In this document: one piece after another, positions 16,445 to 25,389 of the stretch
Layout: each line of letters opens with the position of its first letter
Numbering within the stretch: the stretch's first letter is position 1
Source of the DNA: Myroides fluvii
GTDB taxonomy: Bacteria; Bacteroidota; Bacteroidia; Flavobacteriales; Flavobacteriaceae
DNA: 64,000 nucleotides
Direction: 5' to 3'
Assembly (NCBI RefSeq): GCF_009792295.1
Contig: NZ_CP039934.1
Coordinates: 1,136,501 to 1,200,500 of the forward strand
Translations under genes and position numbers: made by a program
Notes under the pieces: generated by a model
Told to the model about the DNA's origin: nothing
Database searches by the model: none
The model's input: the letters and a program-made list of their open reading frames with translations, nothing else

Positions 16445-19369
16445 TTAATATCCGAATAAATCTTCTAATGTCAATTCTTTGATGGTTCCGAACTTTTGAA
16501 CGGCTTCCCAATCTAAGTTTTCTTTCTTCCCTAAAAGACCCACATTAAATGTTTTTCCTTTTACATGTTGATTGAAGAAGTTAACTAAATCAGCCATTTT
16601 CATTTCTTGTGTTTGTTTGAAAATGTCTTTGTTGATATCATAGTTAATTCCTCTTTCTTGTAAACTTAACCAGTAGTAGAAAATCTGTGCTTTTGTATAA
16701 CGTTGTGTGGCAATGTTTTTCAACGCCGAATTTTTAGCATTCTCAAATTGATTTTGCGCTTGTGGCATATCATTCATCAAATCCATCATCGCATCAACGG
16801 CTTGTGGCAATTTGTTTGCTTGTGTTCCTACATAGGCCATTACATAGTTGTACTTATCTAATTTTCCTGCATTCGCATAGTATGCGTAAGCAGAATAAGC
16901 TAATGATTTAGACTCTCTAATTTCTTGGAAAACAACTGACGCCATTCCGCCACCAAAGTAACTGTTAAATACACTTGATGTCGCTAAGAAATCTTTGTTG
17001 AATTTCTCTTCTCTTCCGCGGTATGAAATCTCTGCTTGTACCATATCATAAGGAGCAAAGTAAACCGTTCCGTCTGTTGCAGGTTCAGCGTACTCTTTTT
17101 TCACTGGAGTCACTTTGCCTTTTCCTAGATTGTGATTGGCTACAATGGCTTTTTTAACAGCAGCTAAATCATTTCCGTAATAGAATACTTCTTGGTTATA
17201 ATCAAAGAACTTGTGTAATAAACCCACTAATTCTGTTGGTTTGATTCCTTGTAAATCCGTTTCGCTTAAGATGTCTTTAAATCTACTCAATTGATTTCCT
17301 GAAACAATGTAGCTGTTTAAAGCACGTTGAATTCCACCTTTGCTTGATTTAGCATCAAAACGAGATTTCAAGATTTGATCTACTAAATTGTCATAAGACT
17401 CTTGATCTGCTTTTGCATCAGTCAATAAGTGCTCTAACAATTTGATTCCAGCTGGGATATTTTCTTTTAATCCAGAAATCGTGATATAGGATTTATCAGT
17501 ACCCGTGTTTAATGAATACTCTACCCCTAACTTATAAAACTCCTTGCGGATATCAGCTGGAGAATATGTATTGGTTCCGATATAATCTAAATAACTTAAA
17601 GCTAAGCTCAATTTTTTATCGTGATCGGATCCTACTGGTGTGATATACGTAACTGTAGCTAAGTCATTGGTTGTATTTTCAATGCTGTATAAAGTCGTTT
17701 TAATTTTACCGATCTTTTCTTTTTTCAACGCTTTATTGAAATCTACGAATTCAGGTTGAATATCTTTGACTGCTACTTGATTCAACGCTTTATAAAACTC
17801 AGATTCGCTATCTCTATTTAAGTCGATTGGCGTAATTCCGGGGTTTTCAACGCGAACTAAATCTTTATTTTCTCCTTGACGTTTGTAAACAATCGCATAG
17901 TTATCGCTGTAATTTTCATTAGCAAAACGGATAATATCTGCTTTGGTGATTTTTTCCATACGGTCAATTTCACTCACTGCTTCTTCCCATGTTCTACCTT
18001 GAATAAACGCTTGATACATTTCAGAGGCCATGGCATCGTTATCTTCTAGCGCTTGCATTGAATTTTTTCTCAACTCATTGATTACTGCTTGTAGCAACCA
18101 TTCGTCAAATTCTCCTTTTTTAATTTTTTCGATTTGCTCTAACATAATGTCTCTCACTTCTTCCAGTGTTTGACCTTCGTTTGGCATACCCGTTAGTTGG
18201 TGAACCGAATAATCTTTCATAATCATCGGTGAACTTCCAGCATATAATGTACGTTGTTTTTGGTTGATGTCTAAATCAATCAAACCTGCTTGACCGTTAC
18301 TCAAAAGCATATCGATCATCGTCACATACAACGCATCTTGTGTTTTTGCGCCACCTAAACGGTATCCCATTTCTACGCGCTCTGCTTGTGGGCTAAAAAC
18401 TTCTGCCGATTTAATCCCTTTGATTGGTTGTTCAACCGCGACATATTCTTTCGGCTGAACTCCTTTCTTCATTAAGCCGAAGTACTTATTAACCAATTGA
18501 ATAGTTTCGTCAAATTGGATATCTCCCACTAATACAACAGCAATATTATTTGGCACATAATATTGATCAAAATAGTTGTGAATAGCAATCATTGAAGGGT
18601 TCTTCAAGTGCTCTGACGTACCAATTGTCGTTTGTGTACCGTAATGTGAAGTTGGAAACAACAACGCCATCATTTTTTCATGAGACGCCCAGAAATCGTT
18701 GTCTTGTCCACGGTTAAACTCTTCGTAAACCGCTTCTAGTTCTGTGTGAAATAAACGCAACACCAATTGTGAAAAACGCTCTTGTTCAATGATTAAGAAC
18801 TTCTCTAATTCATTAGAAGGAATGGCGTTTTTATAAACCGTTTCATCAAACCAAGTATGCGCATTCGTGCCTGTTGCACCGATAGAAGCCACTGATTTAT
18901 CGTATTCATTTGCTACGGCATATTGTGATGCTACCTTAGAAACCTCATCTATTTTTTTGTAAATAGCTTTTTTCTTTTCTAGGTCAGTTTCATTCTTATG
19001 TTGTTCGTATAAATCTGAAATCTGCTTGATTAATGCTTGTTCAGCTCCCCAGTTAACGGTTCCCAATTTTGAGGTTCCCTTAAAGAGCATATGTTCTAAA
19101 TAGTGTGCTAATCCTGTACTGTCTTCTGGATCATTATTAGATCCTGTGCGAACAGGAATATACGTTTGGATTCTTGGCTCGTCATGGTTTTGTGCTAAAT
19201 AAACCTTTAATCCGTTATTTAAGGTATAAACTCTTGCTTTTGCTGGATCATTCTCTACATATTCATATGTAAATCCATTGGCATCTGTCTTTGTAAGTGT
19301 CTTATATTGAGCGTGCATTACACTACTCATCGAAAATATAAAACCAAACAATAAGTATGTTTTTTTCAT
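16445..19369 (-). CDS. M16 family zinc metallopeptidase
   Basis: This is a secreted pitrilysin/insulinase-family protease of 974 aa. A signal peptide (MKKTYLLFGFIFSMSSVMHAQ) precedes an active N-terminal M16 domain with the inverted zinc motif HYLEH (His89, Glu92, His93) and the downstream acidic region ELEAVYEEFNRG. A second, inactive-type M16 half fills the C-terminus. The double-domain length and two halves are normal for periplasmic or surface M16 peptidases of Bacteroidota. It has its own upstream -7 box and a terminator on each side, so it is monocistronic. Substrates are unknown. Confidence 0.9.
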   Translation of the reverse strand: MKKTYLLFGFIFSMSSVMHAQYKTLTKTDANGFTYEYVENDPAKARVYTLNNGLKVYLAQNHDEPRIQTYIPVRTGSNNDPEDSTGLAHYLEHMLFKGTSKLGTVNWGAEQALIKQISDLYEQHKNETDLEKKKAIYKKIDEVSKVASQYAVANEYDKSVASIGATGTNAHTWFDETVYKNAIPSNELEKFLIIEQERFSQLVLRLFHTELEAVYEEFNRGQDNDFWASHEKMMALLFPTSHYGTQTTIGTSEHLKNPSMIAIHNYFDQYYVPNNIAVVLVGDIQFDETIQLVNKYFGLMKKGVQPKEYVAVEQPIKGIKSAEVFSPQAERVEMGYRLGGAKTQDALYVTMIDMLLSNGQAGLIDLDINQKQRTLYAGSSPMIMKDYSVHQLTGMPNEGQTLEEVRDIMLEQIEKIKKGEFDEWLLQAVINELRKNSMQALEDNDAMASEMYQAFIQGRTWEEAVSEIDRMEKITKADIIRFANENYSDNYAIVYKRQGENKDLVRVENPGITPIDLNRDSESEFYKALNQVAVKDIQPEFVDFNKALKKEKIGKIKTTLYSIENTTNDLATVTYITPVGSDHDKKLSLALSYLDYIGTNTYSPADIRKEFYKLGVEYSLNTGTDKSYITISGLKENIPAGIKLLEHLLTDAKADQESYDNLVDQILKSRFDAKSSKGGIQRALNSYIVSGNQLSRFKDILSETDLQGIKPTELVGLLHKFFDYNQEVFYYGNDLAAVKKAIVANHNLGKGKVTPVKKEYAEPATDGTVYFAPYDMVQAEISYRGREEKFNKDFLATSSVFNSYFGGGMASVVFQEIRESKSLAYSAYAYYANAGKLDKYNYVMAYVGTQANKLPQAVDAMMDLMNDMPQAQNQFENAKNSALKNIATQRYTKAQIFYYWLSLQERGINYDINKDIFKQTQEMKMADLVNFFNQHVKGKTFNVGLLGKKENLDWEAVQKFGTIKELTLEDLFGY

Positions 19370-19418
19370 AAATAGTAATTTGTCAGCCCAAAGCTAAACA
19401 TAATTCTCTTTTGTCTCA

Positions 19419-19426
19419 CAAAAATA
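19419..19426 (-). promoter_or_regulatory. -7 box of the M16 peptidase gene
   Basis: On the minus strand TATTTTTG fits TAnnTTTG and lies about 50 bp before the ATG. Confidence 0.45.
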
Positions 19427-19438
19427 ACGTATGCTTAA

Positions 19439-19483
19439 AAAAGAAAACGTCTCTAGTTATTCACTAAAGACGTTTTCTTTTTA
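19439..19483 (-). terminator. Terminator of the PafA-like gene
   Basis: AAAAGAAAACGTCT and AGACGTTTTCTTTT form a 14-bp perfect stem just past the PafA-like stop codon. Confidence 0.7.
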
Positions 19484-21130
19484 TTCTTGTTCAATTGCTT
19501 CTTGAATGGGGGTTCCGATGTTGCCATTCGGGAATTCAATTTTCAGGATTTGCGCAATTGTTGGTGCAATATCAGTCATATGCGTTTGACGGGTAGTTTT
19601 ACCTGGTTTCACTCCCCAGCCTAAGAATACAGCTGGGATATGGGCATCATACGAATTCCAACTTCCATGGGTTGTTCCTTTTCCATCTTTAGCTCCACTA
19701 AACCACTGGGGTTCTAAGATAATTTGGATTGCCCCACTGCGTTTGTAATTGTACCCATTGATGATGCGTTCACGCAACATTTGAGGTACAGCTGATTCTG
19801 CCGCTTCATTCATATCCACTACAAAAGCTACTCCCTCTACTTTTTTTAGTACTTTAATCGTCGTAGAAATAAGATCATCTTCATCCAAGTCATTCGTTTC
19901 AATTGCGTCATAATTGAAGTGAACCTGATAGTTTGACAAGCTTCGCACAAGGTCTGCCACCCCAAATTTCATGGCTAGTTTCTCATTTAAATCTTTGCGG
20001 ATTACCTTGGTATCAAAGTACCCGGCATTTCCTTTTTGATCAGCAAAAAACTTGGGATTATGTGCTGCTCCGTGATCCGCACTCAAAAACAGGGTGTAGT
20101 TCCCTTTTCCAACTGTTTGATCTAAATACGTTAAAAAGTCAGCGATATCGCGATCTAAACGCAAATACGTATCTTCGATTTCGATTGAATTAATTGCAAA
20201 TTGGTGTCCAACATAATCCGTTGAAGATAAACTCACCGCAAGAAAATCCGTTACATTCAATGGGTTATTCCCCAATTGTTCACTTTCAATGGCGCGTTTA
20301 GCAAAATCAAGCGTTATCGTATTACCTTGTGGAATACTCTTTATCAACTCATATCCATTCTCTTTTTTTAGCTTTACTAAATCACGTGGAAATGTCGGTT
20401 TCTTCTCTCCCTTGAATGTTTCTTCGTATGCATTATCATCTGCTGTACTTAATGTATACGTATCCATTGGGTATAGGGTATTCCATCCTTGTTTATAGTA
20501 AGTATCTACTATTTTCTCTTTATTGAATCCCTTTACCCATTTTGGTAAATCCTTCATATAATACGTACTCGTAATCCAATCACCTGTTTTTCCATCCAAC
20601 CAATACGCAGCATTGGCAAAATGGCCTGCCGGTAAAATCCCTCCCCTATCTTTAATTGCGATTCCGATTACTTTCGACTGAAAGTTCGTTGCCAATTTCA
20701 ATTGATCGGTGATTGTAGATACCAGCAAGTTCTTTGGTGATTGTTGTCCTACTTTTCCTTCTCCACCAACACCTTGTACACTATCATCTTGTGTACAATA
20801 CATGTTTTGACCTGTGGCTTGGATGATAAAATCATTTCCCGCAATACCGTGTATCGCAGGTACACTTCCGGTATAAATCGTGCTATGTCCGATAGCCGTA
20901 TAGGTTGGCACATAATCAATTAGCGTGTTTTCACTAGAAAACCCTTCGTTTAACAAGCGTTTAAATCCATCTTCACTATATCGATCTGCATAACGATATA
21001 AATAATCCCAGCGCATTTGATCAACTACAAGACCTACCACTAATTTTGGTTTTTCTAATTTTTCACTCGCTAGAAGCGCAAATGAAAACAAGCAGCACAG
21101 GGCTGTAATTACCGTTGACTTACTATTCAT
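19481..21130 (-). CDS. PafA-like alkaline phosphatase
   Basis: A secreted alkaline phosphatase superfamily enzyme of 549 aa when started at MNSKSTVITALCC (21130); a longer frame to 21208 would bury the signal peptide and is unlikely. Residues follow PafA of flavobacteria: metal ligand in VDQMRWDYL, nucleophile Thr in PTYTAIGHST, Asn in AGNDFI, the Lys and Arg of IKDRGG that bind phosphate, and later metal sites SADHGAAHNPK and GTTHGSWN. PafA hydrolyses phosphate monoesters in the periplasm and is not inhibited by phosphate. Length agrees with the known enzyme of about 546 aa. The promoter region shows no obvious Pho-type box that I can identify. Confidence 0.85.
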   Translation of the reverse strand: MNSKSTVITALCCLFSFALLASEKLEKPKLVVGLVVDQMRWDYLYRYADRYSEDGFKRLLNEGFSSENTLIDYVPTYTAIGHSTIYTGSVPAIHGIAGNDFIIQATGQNMYCTQDDSVQGVGGEGKVGQQSPKNLLVSTITDQLKLATNFQSKVIGIAIKDRGGILPAGHFANAAYWLDGKTGDWITSTYYMKDLPKWVKGFNKEKIVDTYYKQGWNTLYPMDTYTLSTADDNAYEETFKGEKKPTFPRDLVKLKKENGYELIKSIPQGNTITLDFAKRAIESEQLGNNPLNVTDFLAVSLSSTDYVGHQFAINSIEIEDTYLRLDRDIADFLTYLDQTVGKGNYTLFLSADHGAAHNPKFFADQKGNAGYFDTKVIRKDLNEKLAMKFGVADLVRSLSNYQVHFNYDAIETNDLDEDDLISTTIKVLKKVEGVAFVVDMNEAAESAVPQMLRERIINGYNYKRSGAIQIILEPQWFSGAKDGKGTTHGSWNSYDAHIPAVFLGWGVKPGKTTRQTHMTDIAPTIAQILKIEFPNGNIGTPIQEAIEQE

Positions 21131-21389
21131 TTTTTCTTTTATTTGGGTGTTATTTAAGTATTTATAAGGTTTAACAAAGCTATTAAAGACATTCAACATA
21201 GAAAACATCTTACATCATAAAGTTTGTTAGCATATTCAACTACCTAAAAAAATCATTTTGACAAATAAAGGCTTTTTGACCTAATTTCATATTATCTAAG
21301 TATTAAATATCAATAATAGGCCTAATAAATTTAAATTTTCATTCTTTGATGCCTTTGTAATTCCTCCCATACCATTCTCTGAGAATCCC

Positions 21390-21397
21390 TATCTTTG
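21390..21397 (+). promoter_or_regulatory. -7 box of the Crp/Fnr-type gene
   Basis: TATCTTTG fits TAnnTTTG and lies 36 bp before the ATG at 21434. Confidence 0.45.
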
Positions 21398-21433
21398 TGA
21401 CTTCTCAACCCAATCAATTTCATTCCTTTTATC

Positions 21434-21997
21434 ATGGATATCGAACAAATTCTTACCGCTATATACCCTTTACCTGAGCCTTCTCTTACTGCTTTGAAGG
21501 GACTTTGTTGTGAATTGCATTTACCCAAAGGGCATATTATCTTGCAAGCGGATCGAATAGAGCACCATATTTACTTCATTAAACAAGGGGTTGTTCGTGC
21601 TTTTTCTACTCATGATGAAGGAGAAATTACATTTTGGTTTGGCGAAGAAGGCAGTACAATTTTATCGATGAAAAACTATGTAGAGAAACAGAAAAGCTAT
21701 GAAAACATAGAGCTTCTAGTCGATTGTAAATTGTATCAAGTCAACGTGAATGAATTGAGTCAGCATTATTTAACCGATATTCACATTGCCAACTTTGGTC
21801 GAAAATTAGCTGAAAAAGAATTAATGCGAGTAGAAAAAAGAATTATATCTAGAAGCTTACTCTCCGCCACAGAACGATACAAAGAACTGATAACCAACTA
21901 TCCAACAATTATACAACGCGTTCCCTTAAAACACATTGCTTCTTATTTAGGCATTACGCAAGTTAGCTTGAGTCGCATTCGAAAAGATGTATACTAA
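21434..21997 (+). CDS. Crp/Fnr-family transcription regulator
   Basis: The 187-aa product has a cyclic-nucleotide-binding-like beta-roll (about residues 25-120: LPKGHIILQADRIEHHIYFI, then GVVRAFS) and a short C-terminal HTH (about 150-187: RVPLKHIASYLGITQVSLSR). The phosphate-binding cassette of true cAMP receptors is not conserved, so the ligand is unknown. The length is typical for this large Bacteroidota subfamily, whose members often respond to stress or redox. It lies alone, 80 bp before a HAD phosphatase gene on the same strand; co-transcription is possible. Confidence 0.85.
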   Translation: MDIEQILTAIYPLPEPSLTALKGLCCELHLPKGHIILQADRIEHHIYFIKQGVVRAFSTHDEGEITFWFGEEGSTILSMKNYVEKQKSYENIELLVDCKLYQVNVNELSQHYLTDIHIANFGRKLAEKELMRVEKRIISRSLLSATERYKELITNYPTIIQRVPLKHIASYLGITQVSLSRIRKDVY

Positions 21998-22077
21998 TAC
22001 GCCGCGTTAAACTTTAGCCTATTGCACAAAAGAGCCTAAATCTTTCGCTATCTTTCGCCTTCATATAACTACACGAC

Positions 22078-22764
22078 ATGAATAAAATTAAAGTTGTTGC
22101 ATTCGATGCAGATGATACACTTTGGATAAATGAACCTTTTTTCAAAGAGGCGGAACAACAATTCTGTATTTTGATGGAAGATTATTTAACTCATCAAAGT
22201 ATTTCTCAAATTCTATTTAAAACGCAAGTAGATAATTTACCCCTCTATGGTTATGGAATCAAGGGGTTTACACTTTCCATGATTGAAGCAGCTGAACTTA
22301 TTTCAAAAGGGACTTACAATACAAAAATCATAGATAAAGTTGTCAAAATAGGAAAAGAATTATTGACCAAACCCGTTGAATTACTTGATGATGTGGAAGA
22401 TGTATTAAAAGAACTTCAAGCGAAATACCGCTTGGTTGTAGCTACTAAAGGGGATTTGAAAGATCAACATCGCAAATTACACAAATCGGGATTGGGCGCT
22501 TATTTCCACCATATTGAAGTAATGACTGATAAAGAACAAATCGATTACGAAAAATTACTCAAGCGATTAGATATCCAACCCGAGGAATTCATTATGATTG
22601 GCAATTCACTGCGTTCGGATGTATTACCTGTATTAGAATTAGGAGGTCATGCCGTACATGTCCCTTTTCATACGACCTGGTTACACGAGCATATCGATCA
22701 CCCCATTGTACATGATAATTTCAAATCCATCAAGAAGTTGTCAGAAATTAAAGATTTATTGTGA
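22078..22764 (+). CDS. HAD-superfamily phosphatase
   Basis: The 228-aa product has the four HAD motifs: DADDTLW with nucleophile Asp12 and the acid Asp14 at residues 10-16, motif II VATKGD (Thr) at about 121, Lys in QIDYEKLL, and motif IV GNSLRSDV at about 182. A helical cap lies between motifs I and II (C1 type), with a smaller-than-average core. Such enzymes hydrolyse small phosphorylated metabolites; the substrate is not deducible. The lipoprotein gene that follows starts 32 bp downstream, so an operon is possible. Confidence 0.85.
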   Translation: MNKIKVVAFDADDTLWINEPFFKEAEQQFCILMEDYLTHQSISQILFKTQVDNLPLYGYGIKGFTLSMIEAAELISKGTYNTKIIDKVVKIGKELLTKPVELLDDVEDVLKELQAKYRLVVATKGDLKDQHRKLHKSGLGAYFHHIEVMTDKEQIDYEKLLKRLDIQPEEFIMIGNSLRSDVLPVLELGGHAVHVPFHTTWLHEHIDHPIVHDNFKSIKKLSEIKDLL

Positions 22765-22796
22765 TTTTACACTAAAAACATAAAAATAGACAAACT

Positions 22797-23270
22797 ATGA
22801 AAACCCGATTTTTTATTTTAGCACTTATGCTAACTTCAGGATTCCTTTTAACGAGCTGTAAAGAACAAGTTAAAGAACCTACAGCCGCAATTCCTACTGA
22901 AACGAATATAGATACAGCAGAGGTAAAAGAAGAAGTGATCAACCTTACTTTTGCTTCGGAAGGATATACTACAAAAGAAGAAGGATCCGACTGGGTAAAA
23001 GTTGACATTAAAAGTTCATCACCTGATCAAGTTACTATTTTAGTTACCTCTAGAGAAGATATTAAAAAACCAACTTGTTCATTAGAAACAATAGCAACAA
23101 AGTTAAACGACAACACGTATCAAGCGGTATTACAAGAGGTTCAAGTAAACTTTGTTCTTGGAGCAGGTCAATTAACCATTGATACAGTTAATGAAAGCGA
23201 TAGAGGAGTTTTCTCCTACTACTGTTCTGGAGGAGGTTCTTTACTGGGGTCGTATACGGAAATAAAATAA
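22797..23270 (+). CDS. Lipoprotein of unknown function
   Basis: The 157-aa product has the lipoprotein signal MKTRFFILALMLTSGFLLTSC, with the lipidated Cys at 21. A Glu/Thr-rich linker (about 22-48) precedes a domain of alternating strands with Cys in KPTCSLET and in YYCSGGGS, which could form a disulfide in the periplasm. The family is not recognised. A perfect 18-bp bidirectional terminator follows at 23310-23350. Confidence 0.7.
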   Translation: MKTRFFILALMLTSGFLLTSCKEQVKEPTAAIPTETNIDTAEVKEEVINLTFASEGYTTKEEGSDWVKVDIKSSSPDQVTILVTSREDIKKPTCSLETIATKLNDNTYQAVLQEVQVNFVLGAGQLTIDTVNESDRGVFSYYCSGGGSLLGSYTEIK

Positions 23271-23309
23271 TTTTTTGCTGCAATTAGCGCAACAACTTTA
23301 CAGCAAAAA

Positions 23310-23350
23310 AAATAGAAAAAGGAAACCTCAACGGTTTCCTTTTTCTATTT
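23310..23350. terminator. Bidirectional 18-bp perfect terminator
   Basis: Two 18-nt arms (23310-23327 and 23333-23350) are perfect inverses around a 5-base loop. The outer part is AT-rich, giving a T-tract on each strand. It ends both the lipoprotein gene and the convergent metal-efflux operon. Confidence 0.85.
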
Positions 23351-23371
23351 CATAAGCAATTTTATTCTTCC

Positions 23372-24073
23372 TTAAAAACGGTATCCTACATAAACACCGA
23401 TATTCTGATTATAGATTTTCAGGTCATTGGCACCTGTATTTTCTTCTACTCCAAAAGTATTGGCATTGTCAAAAATAGAAGCAAATCCTCGTGTATATTG
23501 CGCCCCTAGAATTAGCCCGAATTTAAACTGGTACTCTATCCCCGCTGTAATTCCGTAATCCATCTTTTGTAGGTATTTACTGTCTTCTTGGTCATCTGCT
23601 GTAGAACCAAAAATCCCGTGATCTTTATACGTATTGCCCTCTTCATCTACGGAAGTAATCGAAGAATACAACAACATATTGATGTAGGGTCCTGCGTAAA
23701 TTTGCAATCCTCCAACTTTAAATGTTGGACTAATCGGATTTAAACGCAAACTGTGCATTTCTAAAGTTGCATGAAATAGATGATCATCTAATTCGCGTTT
23801 AAAATCCGCCCCGTAATTTTGGTAATACAGTTCGTGTTTCAATCCAAAATAGGTTCCTATACTATTATCAACGCTTACTCCAACAAAAAAGTTATTGCGT
23901 TTATCTACTTTGCCATCCCAAGCTAAATCACGTACATCATCTCCTTTTACTGTGGATTGCAGCCAACCTGCTTTTACACTAAACGAAGTTCTTCCTTTTA
24001 AATCTTCACTGAAGTCTTGTGCTTTCATCGAAAGCCCCGTTAATACGAGTAAACTAAATATAATGTGTTTCAT
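23372..24073 (-). CDS. Outer-membrane beta-barrel protein, last gene of efflux operon
   Basis: The 233-aa product has a signal peptide (MKHIIFSLLVLTGLSMKAQ) and then strands in the pattern of a porin-family OmpX/OmpW-like barrel, ending in NQNIGVYVGYRF with the usual C-terminal Phe. It starts 10 bp after the TolC-like gene and so appears to be the fourth gene of the CzcBAC-type operon. Its part in metal efflux is not known; outer-membrane sealing or metal binding is possible. It could also be a general surface protein that shares the transcript. Confidence 0.75.
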   Translation of the reverse strand: MKHIIFSLLVLTGLSMKAQDFSEDLKGRTSFSVKAGWLQSTVKGDDVRDLAWDGKVDKRNNFFVGVSVDNSIGTYFGLKHELYYQNYGADFKRELDDHLFHATLEMHSLRLNPISPTFKVGGLQIYAGPYINMLLYSSITSVDEEGNTYKDHGIFGSTADDQEDSKYLQKMDYGITAGIEYQFKFGLILGAQYTRGFASIFDNANTFGVEENTGANDLKIYNQNIGVYVGYRF

Positions 24074-24083
24074 ACTTCACTTC

Positions 24084-25388
24084 TTAAAAATCAATATCCC
24101 AAATTCCAACCGCTTTCTCTAATTCCACCAACGATTCTGCATACCCAAATAACGTCTCTGCATAGGCTTGCTGTGTTTCGTTATACGTACGTTGAGCATC
24201 CAATACTTCTAATAAACTACTCGCCCCACGTTGATAGCTGTACTTAATCCCTTCATAAACCTGCTTTGCCTCGTCCAACATTCCATTTTCAAAACGTTGA
24301 ATTTGCTTCTGCTTAGTTAAATAATTGCGGTACGCTTGTGTGATCTCTTTCTCCAGTTCCAATTCTACCATATCGTATTCCAACTCTGCTTGACGCTCTT
24401 CATACAAAGCTGTTTTCAGTCCCGCATCACGTCGATTTGAGAATTTTAAAGGAACGGAAATTCCCGCTTTTACCACGGTATTTCCAGGTGTTGGTGCTAC
24501 TGCATTTTTGACAAAGGAATTGTTTTCCACGCCAAGATTCAGACCTAAATCAACGACGCGCTCTGCTCTCGCTAATGCCACTTGACGTCCTGCAACGACC
24601 TTATTTTGTTGAGCCACCAAAAAATCTGCTCGATTATTCTGTGCCGTTACAATCAAATCCTCTAAAGCAAATAGGCGAACAAACTGGCTAAAATCACCCA
24701 CAGGCAAATAAACCGAATCAATTCTTTTTGCACTGATGATATTGCGCACTTCCATCAAGCTATTTTCCCACGTATCATCGGCATCTTGTAAATCATTCAA
24801 CATTGATTTTGCCTCCAACTTACTTTGAATCGCATCAACTTTGCTAATTTGTCCTAATGAATAGCGAATACTATCCGACTGTGCCACTTGTCGCATAGAT
24901 TCATAGGAATCTTTTTGGATGTCATACAACATCTTGTTTTGCATGGCCTCAAGAAAGGCAACCGTTGACTCTGCACGAAGCGTGTGAAAAAACGCTTGTA
25001 ATTCAAGCTCTGCCAATACCTTTTGATCGTGTGCTAAGTTTTTTCTCGATTTTCGCTTTCCTCCTAGTTCTAAATCCCAAGATAATTCTGCCTCAAATCC
25101 ATACCCCATCTGCATGCGGTTTTGCTGGTTATCCGCCCATCCAAAACTCAATTCAGGGTCTGGAAAGGCTTTGGCGGCTTGTACTTCTGCCTCTGCGATA
25201 TTGATGTTGTATTTCTCTGCTGCATAGCTCAAGTTGTTTTCTATCATTTTGGATAGAAACGCTTTATAGGTCAGTGTGCTTTTAGTTGTGGATTGCTCCG
25301 TATGCCCATTTTGAGCATACACAGCACCACCACAAACTACAAACATCAAACTTATACTGATATATTTTTTAAACATATTCATCTCCAT
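24084..25388 (-). CDS. TolC-family outer-membrane efflux protein (CzcC-like)
   Basis: The 434-aa product has a signal peptide (about residues 1-26) followed by two similar halves of long helices and strands typical of outer-membrane efflux channels. Repeated helical segments such as EVQAAKAFPDPELSFGWA and AQRTYNETQQAYAETLFGYA are characteristic. It begins 1 bp after the RND pump gene and completes a tripartite system with the two genes upstream. The start is MEMNMFKK or the second or third Met; the difference is trivial. Confidence 0.9.
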   Translation of the reverse strand: MEMNMFKKYISISLMFVVCGGAVYAQNGHTEQSTTKSTLTYKAFLSKMIENNLSYAAEKYNINIAEAEVQAAKAFPDPELSFGWADNQQNRMQMGYGFEAELSWDLELGGKRKSRKNLAHDQKVLAELELQAFFHTLRAESTVAFLEAMQNKMLYDIQKDSYESMRQVAQSDSIRYSLGQISKVDAIQSKLEAKSMLNDLQDADDTWENSLMEVRNIISAKRIDSVYLPVGDFSQFVRLFALEDLIVTAQNNRADFLVAQQNKVVAGRQVALARAERVVDLGLNLGVENNSFVKNAVAPTPGNTVVKAGISVPLKFSNRRDAGLKTALYEERQAELEYDMVELELEKEITQAYRNYLTKQKQIQRFENGMLDEAKQVYEGIKYSYQRGASSLLEVLDAQRTYNETQQAYAETLFGYAESLVELEKAVGIWDIDF

Positions 25389-25389
25389 G

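Noticed and set aside
16248..16511. 87-codon minus-strand frame at the M16 gene end
   Set aside because: It lies across three terminator hairpins and the 3' end of the real gene in another frame.
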